A stretch of 29,983 bases of DNA from NCBI RefSeq assembly GCF_910585425.1, contig NZ_CAJUCP010000069.1, positions 1-29,983 of the forward strand, read 5' to 3'. The first letter of the stretch is position 1; each line of letters begins with the position of its first letter. The notes under the pieces are model-generated. The model was not told the DNA's origin and ran no database searches. It was given only the letters and a program-made list of their open reading frames with translations. Source of the DNA: an uncultured Acetatifactor sp. GTDB lineage: Bacteria; Bacillota; Clostridia; Lachnospirales; Lachnospiraceae. A program made the translations under genes and the position numbers. Of this stretch, positions 22,255 through 29,931 are shown piece by piece.

Positions 22255-23247
22255 TCAACTGTTCTCCTGGATGGCCAGCATCAGAAGCTCCATGACCAGC
22301 TCGAAGTTCACATTGGCGTCCAGACGTCTCTTGGCGGTGTCCAGCGCCTTGATGATGTTCTCGATGCCCTCATAGCTGCTTCGCTGGGCAGTCCTGCGCA
22401 GCGCCTGGATCTCCTCCCGGAAGATCAGGTGGTTCATGTCGCTGGTGGCCTTGAACAGCAGCGCGTCCCGATACCATATGGCGCAGATATCCAGATAATC
22501 CTTGATCTCCAGCTTGTACTCCGTGATCTTCTTCACCGCCGCCACGATTTCATTCAGGTCCATGTCCTGTATGTATTTCAGCAGCGCCAGGGCCTCCGCC
22601 TTCACGTTCTCGAACTCCTCGCTGGTGGCCAGCATCTTGGCCTTGCCCACGTTCCCCCTGGCGAACGCCGCGCAGACCTCCGCCTTGTAATCCGGCACCG
22701 ACAGCTTCCTGCACAGATAGTCCTTTATCAGGTTGTCCGCCACCGGCTTCATGTTCAGCGTCACGCAGCGGCTGAGGATCGTGGGCAGAAGGCTGTTCAC
22801 ATTGACGGTGAGCAGGATGATCACCGCATACGCCGGCGGCTCCTCCAGGGTCTTCAGGAGGGCGTTCTGGGCCTGGACCGTCATCTTCTCCGCCTCGTTT
22901 ATGATATAGACCTTATACGGGCTGCTGTAGGGCTTCACCGCGATGTCCCCGTTCACCTGGGCGCGGATATCGTCCACGCTGATGGTATTCGGCTTTTCAT
23001 GGGACACGCGTATGATGTCCGGCTGGTTCCCCGACAGGGCCTGCCTGCAGGAATGGCATTCCTGGCAGGGCTCCTCCCCGCCGCTCTCACACTGCAGCGC
23101 CATGGCGAACACCCTGGCGATGAACTCCTTTCCGGAGGATTTTTCCCCGTTGATGATGTAAGCGTGGGAAATCTTCCCCGTGGAAAGCGCCCCCTGCAAA
23201 TGCTCCTTGATCTGTTCCTGCCCGATGACATCGCGAAATCCCGCCAT
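22255..23247 (-). CDS. holB: DNA polymerase III delta-prime subunit
   Basis: HolB is part of the clamp loader that places the beta clamp on DNA. The 330-residue protein starts MAGFRDVIGQEQIKEHL. The Walker A-like loop is GEKSSGKEF (34-42). A four-Cys zinc module follows (C53, C61, C64, C67), then VYIINEAEKMTVQAQNALLKTLEEPP and the LSRC motif that serves ATP hydrolysis in the neighbouring subunit. Delta-prime often has a degenerate P-loop; here the Ser/Thr after GK is Glu, so ATP hydrolysis by this subunit is doubtful. It lies between yaaR and ricT exactly as in B. subtilis. The ATG at 23247 has AAAGGGG upstream. Confidence 0.93.
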   Translation of the reverse strand: MAGFRDVIGQEQIKEHLQGALSTGKISHAYIINGEKSSGKEFIARVFAMALQCESGGEEPCQECHSCRQALSGNQPDIIRVSHEKPNTISVDDIRAQVNGDIAVKPYSSPYKVYIINEAEKMTVQAQNALLKTLEEPPAYAVIILLTVNVNSLLPTILSRCVTLNMKPVADNLIKDYLCRKLSVPDYKAEVCAAFARGNVGKAKMLATSEEFENVKAEALALLKYIQDMDLNEIVAAVKKITEYKLEIKDYLDICAIWYRDALLFKATSDMNHLIFREEIQALRRTAQRSSYEGIENIIKALDTAKRRLDANVNFELVMELLMLAIQENS

Positions 23248-23304
23248 AATCCATACCCCTTTCGTCCGTAGCGCCGCTGCCGGTTCCCACCCGGCGGCTT
23301 CCCC

Positions 23305-23745
23305 TCATGTAAATATGTCCAACAGCAATCCCCGTATCTCCCCAATCGTGCCCAGGATCGCCAGATGGTCCTGCTCGTCCTTCATCAGCTCCTGGGCCAG
23401 GCTGTCCAGGTTCTCGTCCACCAGCCGGATGATTCCATAGACCCTGTGCCGCCCCCTCCTGTCCAGAAAATTCTCTCTGGAAAAAGCATGGGAATGGGTC
23501 ACCACCTCGTTCATGAACTCCTTCACCAGCCTCCGGTAGTGCTTCATGTCCTTCACGTCCCGGCGCTTGGCCAGCCTGTCCCCCTGCATGGTGATCTCCT
23601 CCATGAGGGTCTGGAGCCTGGCCTGGAGCTCGGCCCCCTCCACATGGCTGGCAAGCATGAATTTAAAGCTGCCGTCCGCAGGCTGCACGTTCTGCACCTG
23701 CTCCACCGGAGCGCTCTGGCCTACCTGTGTCACCTTTATGTCCAT
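23305..23745 (-). CDS. yaaR: YaaR family protein (DUF327)
   Basis: This 146-residue helical protein has the family pattern FKFMLASHVEGAELQARLQTLMEEITMQGDRLAKRRDVKDMKHYRRLVKEF-like core and a C-terminal 'RENFLDRRGRHRVYGIIRLVDENLDSL' segment. The function is unknown in any species. The gene always lies upstream of holB in Bacilli and many Clostridia, which suggests a link with replication or RNA processing. Its ATG at 23745 overlaps the end of the kinase-like gene by ten bases and has GGAGG inside that gene, so translation is coupled. Confidence 0.88.
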   Translation of the reverse strand: MDIKVTQVGQSAPVEQVQNVQPADGSFKFMLASHVEGAELQARLQTLMEEITMQGDRLAKRRDVKDMKHYRRLVKEFMNEVVTHSHAFSRENFLDRRGRHRVYGIIRLVDENLDSLAQELMKDEQDHLAILGTIGEIRGLLLDIFT

Positions 23746-24332
23746 ATGCCTGCCTCCCTGATATACTCTCTGATCTCATCAAGGCACCGCTCCAGGTCGT
23801 CGTTCACGAAACGTCTGGAAATATGCGCCCGGGCTATCTTCTCCTCGGAAAAGTCCTCGCTGTCCGCCAGGAACCTGCGGCACATCTCCCCGTACCTGGG
23901 GCATTCCTGGGAAAGCTCTCTGGCCAGGGCCCTCTGGAGCCGCAGCCCGTCCTCCAATTCTACCATCACCGGCAGCAGTCTGTCCATCCCAAAATAATCC
24001 TGAAGCTTCCCGTAGGCCTCCAGCGTCCCGATTGTCAGGCAACTCGCGTCCCTGTCCCGCAGCTGGTCGTCATCCACGGTGAAATACCGCCACAGGCCGT
24101 GACAGGTGTGATAGGCCCTGTCCTCGATGACCTTGCCCTGGCCCTTAAGCCGCTGGAAGCCCTCCTCGTCCGTATAGAAGTATTCCACGCCCTCCCGTTC
24201 CCCTTCCCGGATGGGCCTGGTGGTGTAAGGCACGATTTTCTTCAGCTTCAGTTCCCTGTCCGCCAGCAACCGTTTATAGATGGTGTCCTTTCCGGCGCAG
24301 CTCTTTCCCATCAGGCATATTATTTTTCCCAT
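23736..24332 (-). CDS. Guanylate-kinase-like P-loop protein at the tmk position
   Basis: This 198-residue protein has the guanylate kinase fold: P-loop GKSCAGKDT (9-17) and KIVPYTTRPIREGEREGVEYFY (32-53), which matches the GMP-binding segment of Gmk. A charged C-terminal lid and helices follow. The P-loop ends GKDT rather than the usual GKGT/GKST. The segment after FQRLKGQGKVIED is diverged from the FLEWAxVxGNxYGT of real Gmk (here RAYHTCHGLWRYFTV). Specificity is therefore uncertain; it may be a second Gmk-like enzyme. In B. subtilis this slot, between yaaO and yaaR, holds thymidylate kinase (tmk). It starts three bases after pyk and overlaps yaaR. Confidence 0.75.
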   Translation of the reverse strand: MGKIICLMGKSCAGKDTIYKRLLADRELKLKKIVPYTTRPIREGEREGVEYFYTDEEGFQRLKGQGKVIEDRAYHTCHGLWRYFTVDDDQLRDRDASCLTIGTLEAYGKLQDYFGMDRLLPVMVELEDGLRLQRALARELSQECPRYGEMCRRFLADSEDFSEEKIARAHISRRFVNDDLERCLDEIREYIREAGIWT

Positions 24333-24335
24333 GCC

Positions 24336-25748
24336 TTATCCGACCTCGACTACATGGATCATATTCGTGGTGCCCGCCATCCCCAGCGGCACGCCGGCTG
24401 TGATCACGACTATGTCGCCCTTCTTCACATGGCCGGCTTTCCTGGCCTCCTCCACCGCGTTGGCGAACAGCGTCTCCGCATTCTTCTCCTCCCGGATCAT
24501 CAGGGGAGTCACGCCCCATAAGAGGTTCAACTGCCTGCAGACCCTCTCCTGCACTGCGCAGCCGATGATATGGCTCTGGGGCTTGAACCTGGAAATGGCC
24601 GCCGCGGTAAAGCCGGACATGGTCACCGTGATGATCGCCGCCGCATCCAGGTCCCTGGCGGCTGTGCAGGTGGCGTAGGCCAGCGCCGTGGTGATGTCCC
24701 GCTCCCGGCACTTGTCGCACTGCATCCGGGTGCCGTAGTCAATATCTTTTTCGGCAGATTCCGCGATTTTCGCCATGGTCTTTACCGCTTCCACCGGATA
24801 TTTCCCTGCCGCGCTCTCGCCGGAGAGCATGATCGCCGTCGTGCCGTCATAGATAGCGTTGGCGATGTCCGTGGTCTCCGCCCTGGTGGGCCTGGGGTTC
24901 TTGATCATGGACTCCAGCATCTGGGTGGCCGTGATGACGTGCTTTCCCTGCTCGTTGGCCAGCTTGATCATCTTCTTCTGAAGGACGGGCACCTCCTCGA
25001 AGGGAATCTCCACGCCCATGTCCCCTCTGGCCACCATGATGCCGTCGGAGACGCTTAAGATCTCCTCCAGGTTCTGGATGCCCTGCATGTTCTCGATCTT
25101 GGCGATGATCTTCATGCTGCAGCCGTGCTCCTCCAGGATCTTCCTGACTTCAAGTATGTCTTCCTTGCACCTGACAAAGGATGCGGCCAGGATGTCATGG
25201 CCCGTCTCGATGCCGAACAGGATATCCTCCCTGTCCACTTCGCTGATATAGGGCATGGACAGCACCGCTCCCGGCACATTGACGCCCTTGTGGTTGGAGA
25301 CGAAGCCGCCGTTCACCACCCGGCAGACGATATCCTCCCCGGCTATCTCCTCCACCGTCATCTCAATCAGGCCGTCGTCGATCAGGATCGTCGTCCCCAC
25401 CTGGATGTCGTCCTTCAGATTCTTATAGGAAATCGTGGCCCGCTGTGCCGTGCCCAGGATCTCCTGGGTGGTCAGCACGAACTGCTGCCCGCTCACCAGC
25501 TCGGCCCTGCCTCCCTCAAAATCCCTGAGGCGGATCTCCGGCCCCTTGGTGTCCAGCATGGTGGCCACAGGAAGCCCCAGCTCCTCCCTGGCCTGGACCA
25601 CCCTCCTGAACTTCTCCCGCTGTTCCTCATGGGTCCCGTGTGAAAAATTGAACCTGGCCACATTCATTCCCGCCAGCATCAGCTCCCGCAGCCGCTCCAC
25701 GCTCTCGCTGGCCGGTCCAATGGTGCAAATAATCTTCGTCCTTCTCAT
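24336..25748 (-). CDS. pyk: Pyruvate kinase
   Basis: This enzyme makes pyruvate and ATP from phosphoenolpyruvate and ADP, the last step of glycolysis. The 470-residue protein has MRRTKIICTIGPASE at its start, RFNFSHGTHEEQ near 30 and ATMLDTKGPEIRL. KIENMQGIQNLEEIL and MVARGDMGVEIPFEEVP hold the metal-binding acidic residues. The signature KHVITATQMLESMIKNPRPTRAE follows, then DGTTAIMLSGESAAGKYPVEAV and the C-terminal domain. It lacks the extra PEP-utiliser-like domain of Bacillus Pyk. The ATG at 25748 follows GGAGG by eight bases; a TTG six bases earlier is less likely. Its presence inside the yaaO-yaaR cluster is unusual compared with B. subtilis. Confidence 0.96.
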   Translation of the reverse strand: MRRTKIICTIGPASESVERLRELMLAGMNVARFNFSHGTHEEQREKFRRVVQAREELGLPVATMLDTKGPEIRLRDFEGGRAELVSGQQFVLTTQEILGTAQRATISYKNLKDDIQVGTTILIDDGLIEMTVEEIAGEDIVCRVVNGGFVSNHKGVNVPGAVLSMPYISEVDREDILFGIETGHDILAASFVRCKEDILEVRKILEEHGCSMKIIAKIENMQGIQNLEEILSVSDGIMVARGDMGVEIPFEEVPVLQKKMIKLANEQGKHVITATQMLESMIKNPRPTRAETTDIANAIYDGTTAIMLSGESAAGKYPVEAVKTMAKIAESAEKDIDYGTRMQCDKCRERDITTALAYATCTAARDLDAAAIITVTMSGFTAAAISRFKPQSHIIGCAVQERVCRQLNLLWGVTPLMIREEKNAETLFANAVEEARKAGHVKKGDIVVITAGVPLGMAGTTNMIHVVEVG

Positions 25749-25783
25749 ATCCAAAACCTCCGTTTTCCAGAATCCTCACTCTA

Positions 25784-25811
25784 TATATACAGCGATTAAA
25801 TCTTGCCCCAA
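25784..25811 (-). promoter_or_regulatory. Possible promoter of pyk
   Basis: On the minus strand TTGGGG (25811-25806) and TATATA (25789-25784) are 16 bases apart, 36 bases upstream of the pyk start. The -35 is only a 3-of-6 match, so this is tentative. Confidence 0.35.
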
Positions 25812-25817
25812 AACCGG

Positions 25818-25872
25818 ATAAACGGCATGGCTTGCTGCGCAATGTGACTGGCAAGAATTCAATGCCGTTTAT
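25818..25872. terminator. Large hairpin at the end of the YaaO-like gene
   Basis: ATAAACGGCAT (25818-25828) and ATGCCGTTTAT (25862-25872) are perfect inverted repeats, and CTTGC/GCAAG adds an inner stem. The structure begins within the last codons of the decarboxylase gene and lies just before the pyk promoter region. It lacks a good T-run, so it is either an attenuating or partial terminator or an RNA processing site. Confidence 0.5.
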
Positions 25873-27434
25873 ATATGTTCCAAAATACCCTGTATTTCCT
25901 CCGAAATGGCCGGGACATACAGCTCCGCAAGGAAGCCCCCGGCTCCCTTCCGCCTCCCCACGCCCTGCACCTCAAGGCCCTGTTCTTCGGCCTCCGAAAT
26001 CTTTCCAATCAGCTCCCCGGTCATCCGCTCTCCCGGCACCAGCAGGGGCACGCCGGGGGGATACAGGTTGATGAACTCTCCGATATATCTGCCCTCGCTC
26101 TCCGCCAGGGCTATCTGCTCCGTGGGCATATCCCAGGCCTTCGCCAGGGGAATCGCGCCGCTTTGCCCGGTTCCCCGGTTTCTGCCATGTCCGGCAGATC
26201 CCCCTGCGCCTTCCCCGCACAGCGCTCCTGCCCCAGGGCGGTATCCGCCGCTTCCCGGGGCTTCCGCCGCATGTCCCCCCGCCCTTTTCTCCGGCGTATG
26301 GGCCATGCCCTCCTCCAATGCGCCGTCAATGGCAAGCAGGGCCTCCGTCATGCGCCGGTACGCCTCCTCCCCGTCGTTCACCGTGAACATGGCCAGCACG
26401 AAGCCGGTGGAAGCCATCTCCGGCTGCAGATGATATCTCCCCAGCAGGATGTCATATAGCTGCTTCCCGGTAAGCCCCGACTGCTTCGTGGCTATCAGCA
26501 GCTTGCCCGTGTCCTGTCTGTCCCCGGCGTCCGTCAGGAATCTGAGATGCCTGCAGCCCCTCAGCCTGTCCAGCATGGCCTCGAACCGCTGCCGGAAGGC
26601 TCCGAAAGCCTCCTGCCCCTGAAGGCCCACATAGCGCAGCGCATTGTCGATGCCCGCCATCAGCAGATAGGACGGGCTGCTGGACTGGTATATCCGCAGG
26701 AACCGTCTGAGAAGCCCCCTGTCTATCCGCTGTCCGTTCACATGGAGCAGCGCCGTCTGGGTCAGGGCCGGGAGGGTCTTGTGCACACTGTGGATCACCA
26801 GGTCGGCCCCCTGCTGGCAGCTATTTTTCGGAAAACCGTCGGCCAGGCCCAGGTGCGCGCCATGGGCCTCATCCACGATCAGCGGAATCCCCCTTTCGTG
26901 GACGATGTCCGCGATTGCCCGGATGTCCGATATCCGCCCCTCATAGGTGGGCGATACCACCAGCACGGCCCCGATATCCGGCTCCCGCTCCAGGGCCCGG
27001 CGGACTTCCTCCGGCTCCAGGGCGTCATATATGCCATACTCCTCCAGATAGGGCGGATACAGGTATGTGGCCCTCAGGCCCCGCAGATAAACCCCATGAT
27101 AGGCCGATCTGTGGCAGTTCCGCGCCATCAGGATATGCCCTCCCTCGGGCAGCGCACAACTGACCGCGCTCAGTATCCCGCAGGTGCTCCCGTTTACGAG
27201 ATAAAAGCTCTCCTCCGCCCCGTAAAGCCCGGCGGCCTCGCGCTGCAGGCCATCCAGGATGCCCTCCGGCTGATGCAGGTTGTCGAAGCCGTCTATCTCC
27301 GTGATATCTATTCTGCTCAATTCTCCGGGAAGCATTCCGAAGGGCCTGCGCTTGTGCCCCGGCATGTGATAGGGGTAGATGTCGCTCTCCGAGTGCTTCC
27401 GCAGCTCTTCAAATAAATGTTCCACGGGGGCCAT
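25869..27434 (-). CDS. PLP-dependent Orn/Lys/Arg decarboxylase-family protein (YaaO/SpeA-like)
   Basis: This fold-type I PLP enzyme decarboxylates basic amino acids, giving polyamine precursors. The N-terminal signature PYHMPGHKRR is at 21-30. DGFDNLHQPEGILDGLQREAAGLYGAEESFYLVNGSTCGI spans 48-87. DEAHGAHL (188-195) holds the Asp that binds the PLP ring nitrogen, and SVHKT (216-220) holds the Schiff-base Lys219. The C-terminal domain carries GRYIGEFINLYPPGVPLLVPGE. About 45-50 residues rich in Gly, Ala and Arg (about 378-425) are inserted in the linker before the C-terminal domain. Whether the substrate is Arg or Lys is not resolvable. In B. subtilis yaaO begins the same cluster. The ATG at 27434 overlaps the HD gene by 26 bases; a GTG at 27425 with AAAGGA ten bases upstream is an alternative. 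Confidence 0.88.
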   Translation of the reverse strand: MAPVEHLFEELRKHSESDIYPYHMPGHKRRPFGMLPGELSRIDITEIDGFDNLHQPEGILDGLQREAAGLYGAEESFYLVNGSTCGILSAVSCALPEGGHILMARNCHRSAYHGVYLRGLRATYLYPPYLEEYGIYDALEPEEVRRALEREPDIGAVLVVSPTYEGRISDIRAIADIVHERGIPLIVDEAHGAHLGLADGFPKNSCQQGADLVIHSVHKTLPALTQTALLHVNGQRIDRGLLRRFLRIYQSSSPSYLLMAGIDNALRYVGLQGQEAFGAFRQRFEAMLDRLRGCRHLRFLTDAGDRQDTGKLLIATKQSGLTGKQLYDILLGRYHLQPEMASTGFVLAMFTVNDGEEAYRRMTEALLAIDGALEEGMAHTPEKRAGGHAAEAPGSGGYRPGAGALCGEGAGGSAGHGRNRGTGQSGAIPLAKAWDMPTEQIALAESEGRYIGEFINLYPPGVPLLVPGERMTGELIGKISEAEEQGLEVQGVGRRKGAGGFLAELYVPAISEEIQGILEHI

Positions 27435-27987
27435 GTCCTTTATAGATATACAAGGTCTCCAGCAGCGAGCACCACTTGTCGGCTGCCGTCACGATCCATG
27501 CCTCCCTGCAGGCAGGCGGCACCACAGTCAGCGGCCACATATGCCGCCTTATGATGTTCTGCTCCCGGAGCGTCAGGCGGTACTCCCTGGAGGCGTTGCG
27601 CAGGGCCGTGCCGGGATGATAGAAGCCGTGCAGCTTATGGGGATTCTCCTTGTCGGGAATATGCCAGTCATAGAGGAAATAATCGTGGAGCAGCGCCCCC
27701 CTGATCAGCTCCCTTCTGCTGCAGCGGATATGCAGATATTCGCTGAGGGCGATGCTGCACCTGGCCACGCTCAGCACATGGGCGTTCACGGTCACATCCC
27801 CGTGCTGGACATACGCTTTCATCCTGTTGAAGTTGTGGGACTCCAGTATGTCAGAGGCCATCTCCCGGATCTGCCGCTCCTCCCTGCGGAAGCGCTCCAG
27901 CCTCCTCTGCCATCTCAATGCCTGTCTTTCCGTTCGTCTTCCTGAAATTCTTCTCTCCATATTTCCGCGTTTCTTTCCTTGAATCAT
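27409..27987 (-). CDS. HD-domain phosphohydrolase-like protein
   Basis: This 192-residue protein has a basic N-terminus (QGKKRGNMERRISGRRTERQ) followed by an HD-type metal site: H70 in VNAHVLSVARC, H101-D102 in ALLHDYFLYDW, H149 in RRHMWPL and D170 in AADKWCS. These fit the H-HD-H-D set of small HD hydrolases acting on nucleotides or cyclic phosphates. The substrate is unknown. Its ATG at 27987 lies six bases after the L,D-transpeptidase stop, so the two are likely coupled. An ATG at 27960 is an alternative start that would remove nine basic residues. Confidence 0.82.
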   Translation of the reverse strand: MIQGKKRGNMERRISGRRTERQALRWQRRLERFRREERQIREMASDILESHNFNRMKAYVQHGDVTVNAHVLSVARCSIALSEYLHIRCSRRELIRGALLHDYFLYDWHIPDKENPHKLHGFYHPGTALRNASREYRLTLREQNIIRRHMWPLTVVPPACREAWIVTAADKWCSLLETLYIYKGHGPRGTFI

Positions 27988-27993
27988 ATTTGC

Positions 27994-29601
27994 CTAGCCT
28001 ACCGGAACCTCCCCCGGATTCGGCTCTCCCTCCGGTACGCCGCCCTCCGGCTCCGGCTCCGCAGGCGGGCCTATGTACGGAATCCCCTGGGGATAATAGC
28101 ATATCACCGGGAAGCCCTCCGACACATACTGGTAAATCTGCGCCGCCATGCTGGGGGGCAGGTTGATGCATCCGTGGGAGCCGTTGGTCACAAAGATATC
28201 CCCGCCGAAGGCACCCCTCCAGTTGGCATCATGCAGGCCATAATTCCCATAGAAGGGCATCCAGTATTTCACCGGCGTTCGGTACGTCTCGCCTACCAGC
28301 ACCGCGTCCGTGGACTTGTACAGCATACCGAATATCCCTTCCGGCGTCACGCAGCCGAAATCCGAAATCATCGTGCCTGATACGAAGTCCGTCTCCAGCA
28401 CCAGGTTCCCGTCCTGATACAGGTACAGATGCTGGCTGTTCAGATCCGCCTCCAGATAGGAGCTCCCGATATCGTTGCTGCCCTTCTGCCTGGCCCTGAT
28501 GCTGTACAGAGGCTCCTTCTCTATAGTGCTGCCCTGATATATCAGGGCGGTGAGCTCCTCGGTCTCCCCTGCCACGTCTGTCTTCCATCCGTAGTTCCGG
28601 CCGGGCAGCGATATCTCATACCCATAGGTGGTCATGAAGCTCTTCCTTCTCCCATAAGTATCATACGCCCCAGCCTGTTCCTTCACAAAGGTATCCACGG
28701 CCTCTTCGTCCAGAACGGCCTTTTCGTCCTCAATGGAGACCCAGTCCTTCAGGAGTTCCCGATCCACCACCACTTCTGTTCCGTTCCAGTCGTAGACGAT
28801 TTTCGTGCCCAGCCATTTATTGGCATCGTCCACCGTGCGGTTCAGCCGTTTGTCATCGCTTTTCACGGCAGCCTCCCGGTAGAATCCCTGCTCCTCCAGG
28901 TCGATGGCCGCCTCCTGGGCGCTTACCGCCTCCACGATCCGCGGAATCGCCTTCTGCACGTCAAACGATGTCCCCACCGTCTCCGGGACGACCTCATAGC
29001 CGCCTGTCTCCTCAGAATACTCGCTGATATACGCGTCCTGGGGCATCTGCATGTTCTTCCTCTTGCAGGCCTCCCAGGATTTCACCAGGCTGCCCAGCAT
29101 ATCCTCATCGAAGGTCATGTCCTGCTCCAGGGTGTAGTCATACTGCCTGTCCAGATAAGCCTCCATCCAGAAGAACTCGTCCTGCTGCTGCAGAAGCGAC
29201 TCCACAGCCTCTCCGGTGCCCACATACTTTAGCTGGATATCCTCTGGCGCAATGACGCCAAGCACCACGTCCGACTCCCCGGTCTCATAGTCCCTGCCCA
29301 GCACTGCCAGGGCATATCCGTCGATCCGGGACTCCAGCGCCTCGATGATCGGCGCTGCCTCCATATCGCCGCAATCCATTCCGTTGATTTTCGTGTTCGG
29401 GAAAAAATGGGTTCGATAGTACACAACTCCCCTGTAATAAAGATATGCCGCCACTGCCAATGTTGCTACAACGATAAGGAGAAATGCGATAAGGAGAAAC
29501 CGCTTCCTCCTGCGCCTCCCGCCCTTGTGCTCCGGATTCCGCGCATTCTCCTCTGGAAGCTTTCCCGTCTCTGCCATCTCTTCTGTCTGCCTCTCTTCCA
29601 T
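27994..29601 (-). CDS. L,D-transpeptidase (YkuD) with membrane anchor and PG-binding domain
   Basis: This 535-residue protein makes or edits 3-3 or lipoprotein-type crosslinks in peptidoglycan. After a charged cytoplasmic tail, RRRRKRFLLIAFLLIVVAT (about 30-48) begins a single membrane span of about 25 residues, so the bulk is extracellular. The middle region (about 70-350) resembles the PG_binding_4 modules found in clostridial L,D-transpeptidases (TKINGMDCGDM, then two repeats with Glu/Asp-rich helices). The YkuD catalytic domain has HDANWRGAFGG and SHGCINLP, with catalytic Cys about 478. A Pro/Glu/Gly-rich tail ends the protein. The ATG at 29601 is preferred for GAGAGG upstream; a TTG at 29616 is unlikely. 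A promoter lies at 29648-29653. Confidence 0.92.
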   Translation of the reverse strand: MEERQTEEMAETGKLPEENARNPEHKGGRRRRKRFLLIAFLLIVVATLAVAAYLYYRGVVYYRTHFFPNTKINGMDCGDMEAAPIIEALESRIDGYALAVLGRDYETGESDVVLGVIAPEDIQLKYVGTGEAVESLLQQQDEFFWMEAYLDRQYDYTLEQDMTFDEDMLGSLVKSWEACKRKNMQMPQDAYISEYSEETGGYEVVPETVGTSFDVQKAIPRIVEAVSAQEAAIDLEEQGFYREAAVKSDDKRLNRTVDDANKWLGTKIVYDWNGTEVVVDRELLKDWVSIEDEKAVLDEEAVDTFVKEQAGAYDTYGRRKSFMTTYGYEISLPGRNYGWKTDVAGETEELTALIYQGSTIEKEPLYSIRARQKGSNDIGSSYLEADLNSQHLYLYQDGNLVLETDFVSGTMISDFGCVTPEGIFGMLYKSTDAVLVGETYRTPVKYWMPFYGNYGLHDANWRGAFGGDIFVTNGSHGCINLPPSMAAQIYQYVSEGFPVICYYPQGIPYIGPPAEPEPEGGVPEGEPNPGEVPVG

Positions 29602-29647
29602 GGTTCCTCTCCCCAAATGAATGATTATTCATAAACACATTTAGCTT

Positions 29648-29653
29648 ATTATA
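29648..29653 (-). promoter_or_regulatory. Extended -10 promoter for the L,D-transpeptidase gene
   Basis: On the minus strand TATAAT is preceded by TGC, giving an extended -10 (TGnTATAAT); no good -35 box is present. It lies about 47 bases upstream of the ATG at 29601, just after the tRNA terminator. Confidence 0.6.
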
Positions 29654-29666
29654 GCACATCCTGTCA

Positions 29667-29712
29667 TAAAAAAATAGCATCAAAAGGCCGAAATTGTACC
29701 TTTTCATGCTAT
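29667..29712 (-). terminator. Intrinsic terminator of the tRNA array
   Basis: On the minus strand ATAGCAT and AAAAGG (29712-29699) pair with CCTTTT and ATGCTAT (29687-29674) around one mismatch, followed by a run of T. It lies 14 bases after tRNA-Phe and separates the tRNA transcript from the L,D-transpeptidase gene. Confidence 0.85.
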
Positions 29713-29726
29713 ATATCCACCAAAAA

Positions 29727-29799
<73 letters not shown>

Positions 29800-29805
29800 A
29801 TTGAG

Positions 29806-29879
29806 TAGCGGGGACAGGATTTGAACCTGTGACCTTCGGGTTATGAGCCCGACGAGCTTCCAGACTGCTCCACCCCGCG
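29806..29879 (-). tRNA. Initiator tRNA-Met (CAT)
   Basis: The 74-base cloverleaf begins CGCGGGGTGG and ends CCCCGCTA, so position 1 (C) and position 72 (T) do not pair, as expected for an initiator. The anticodon stem TCGGG/CCCGA contains the three consecutive G-C pairs typical of tRNA-fMet and encloses loop CTCATAA (anticodon CAT). CCA is not encoded. Confidence 0.95.
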
Positions 29880-29931
29880 TTATTATTCGATTATATCCTT
29901 TCCGATGGCGAACCGCTCTCCCGAAAGGAAA

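Noticed and set aside
20768..22375. A 535-codon plus-strand open frame opposite ricT
   Set aside because: It is a Leu/Pro/Ala-rich mirror of the low-complexity RicT coding strand, without a ribosome binding site or motif.
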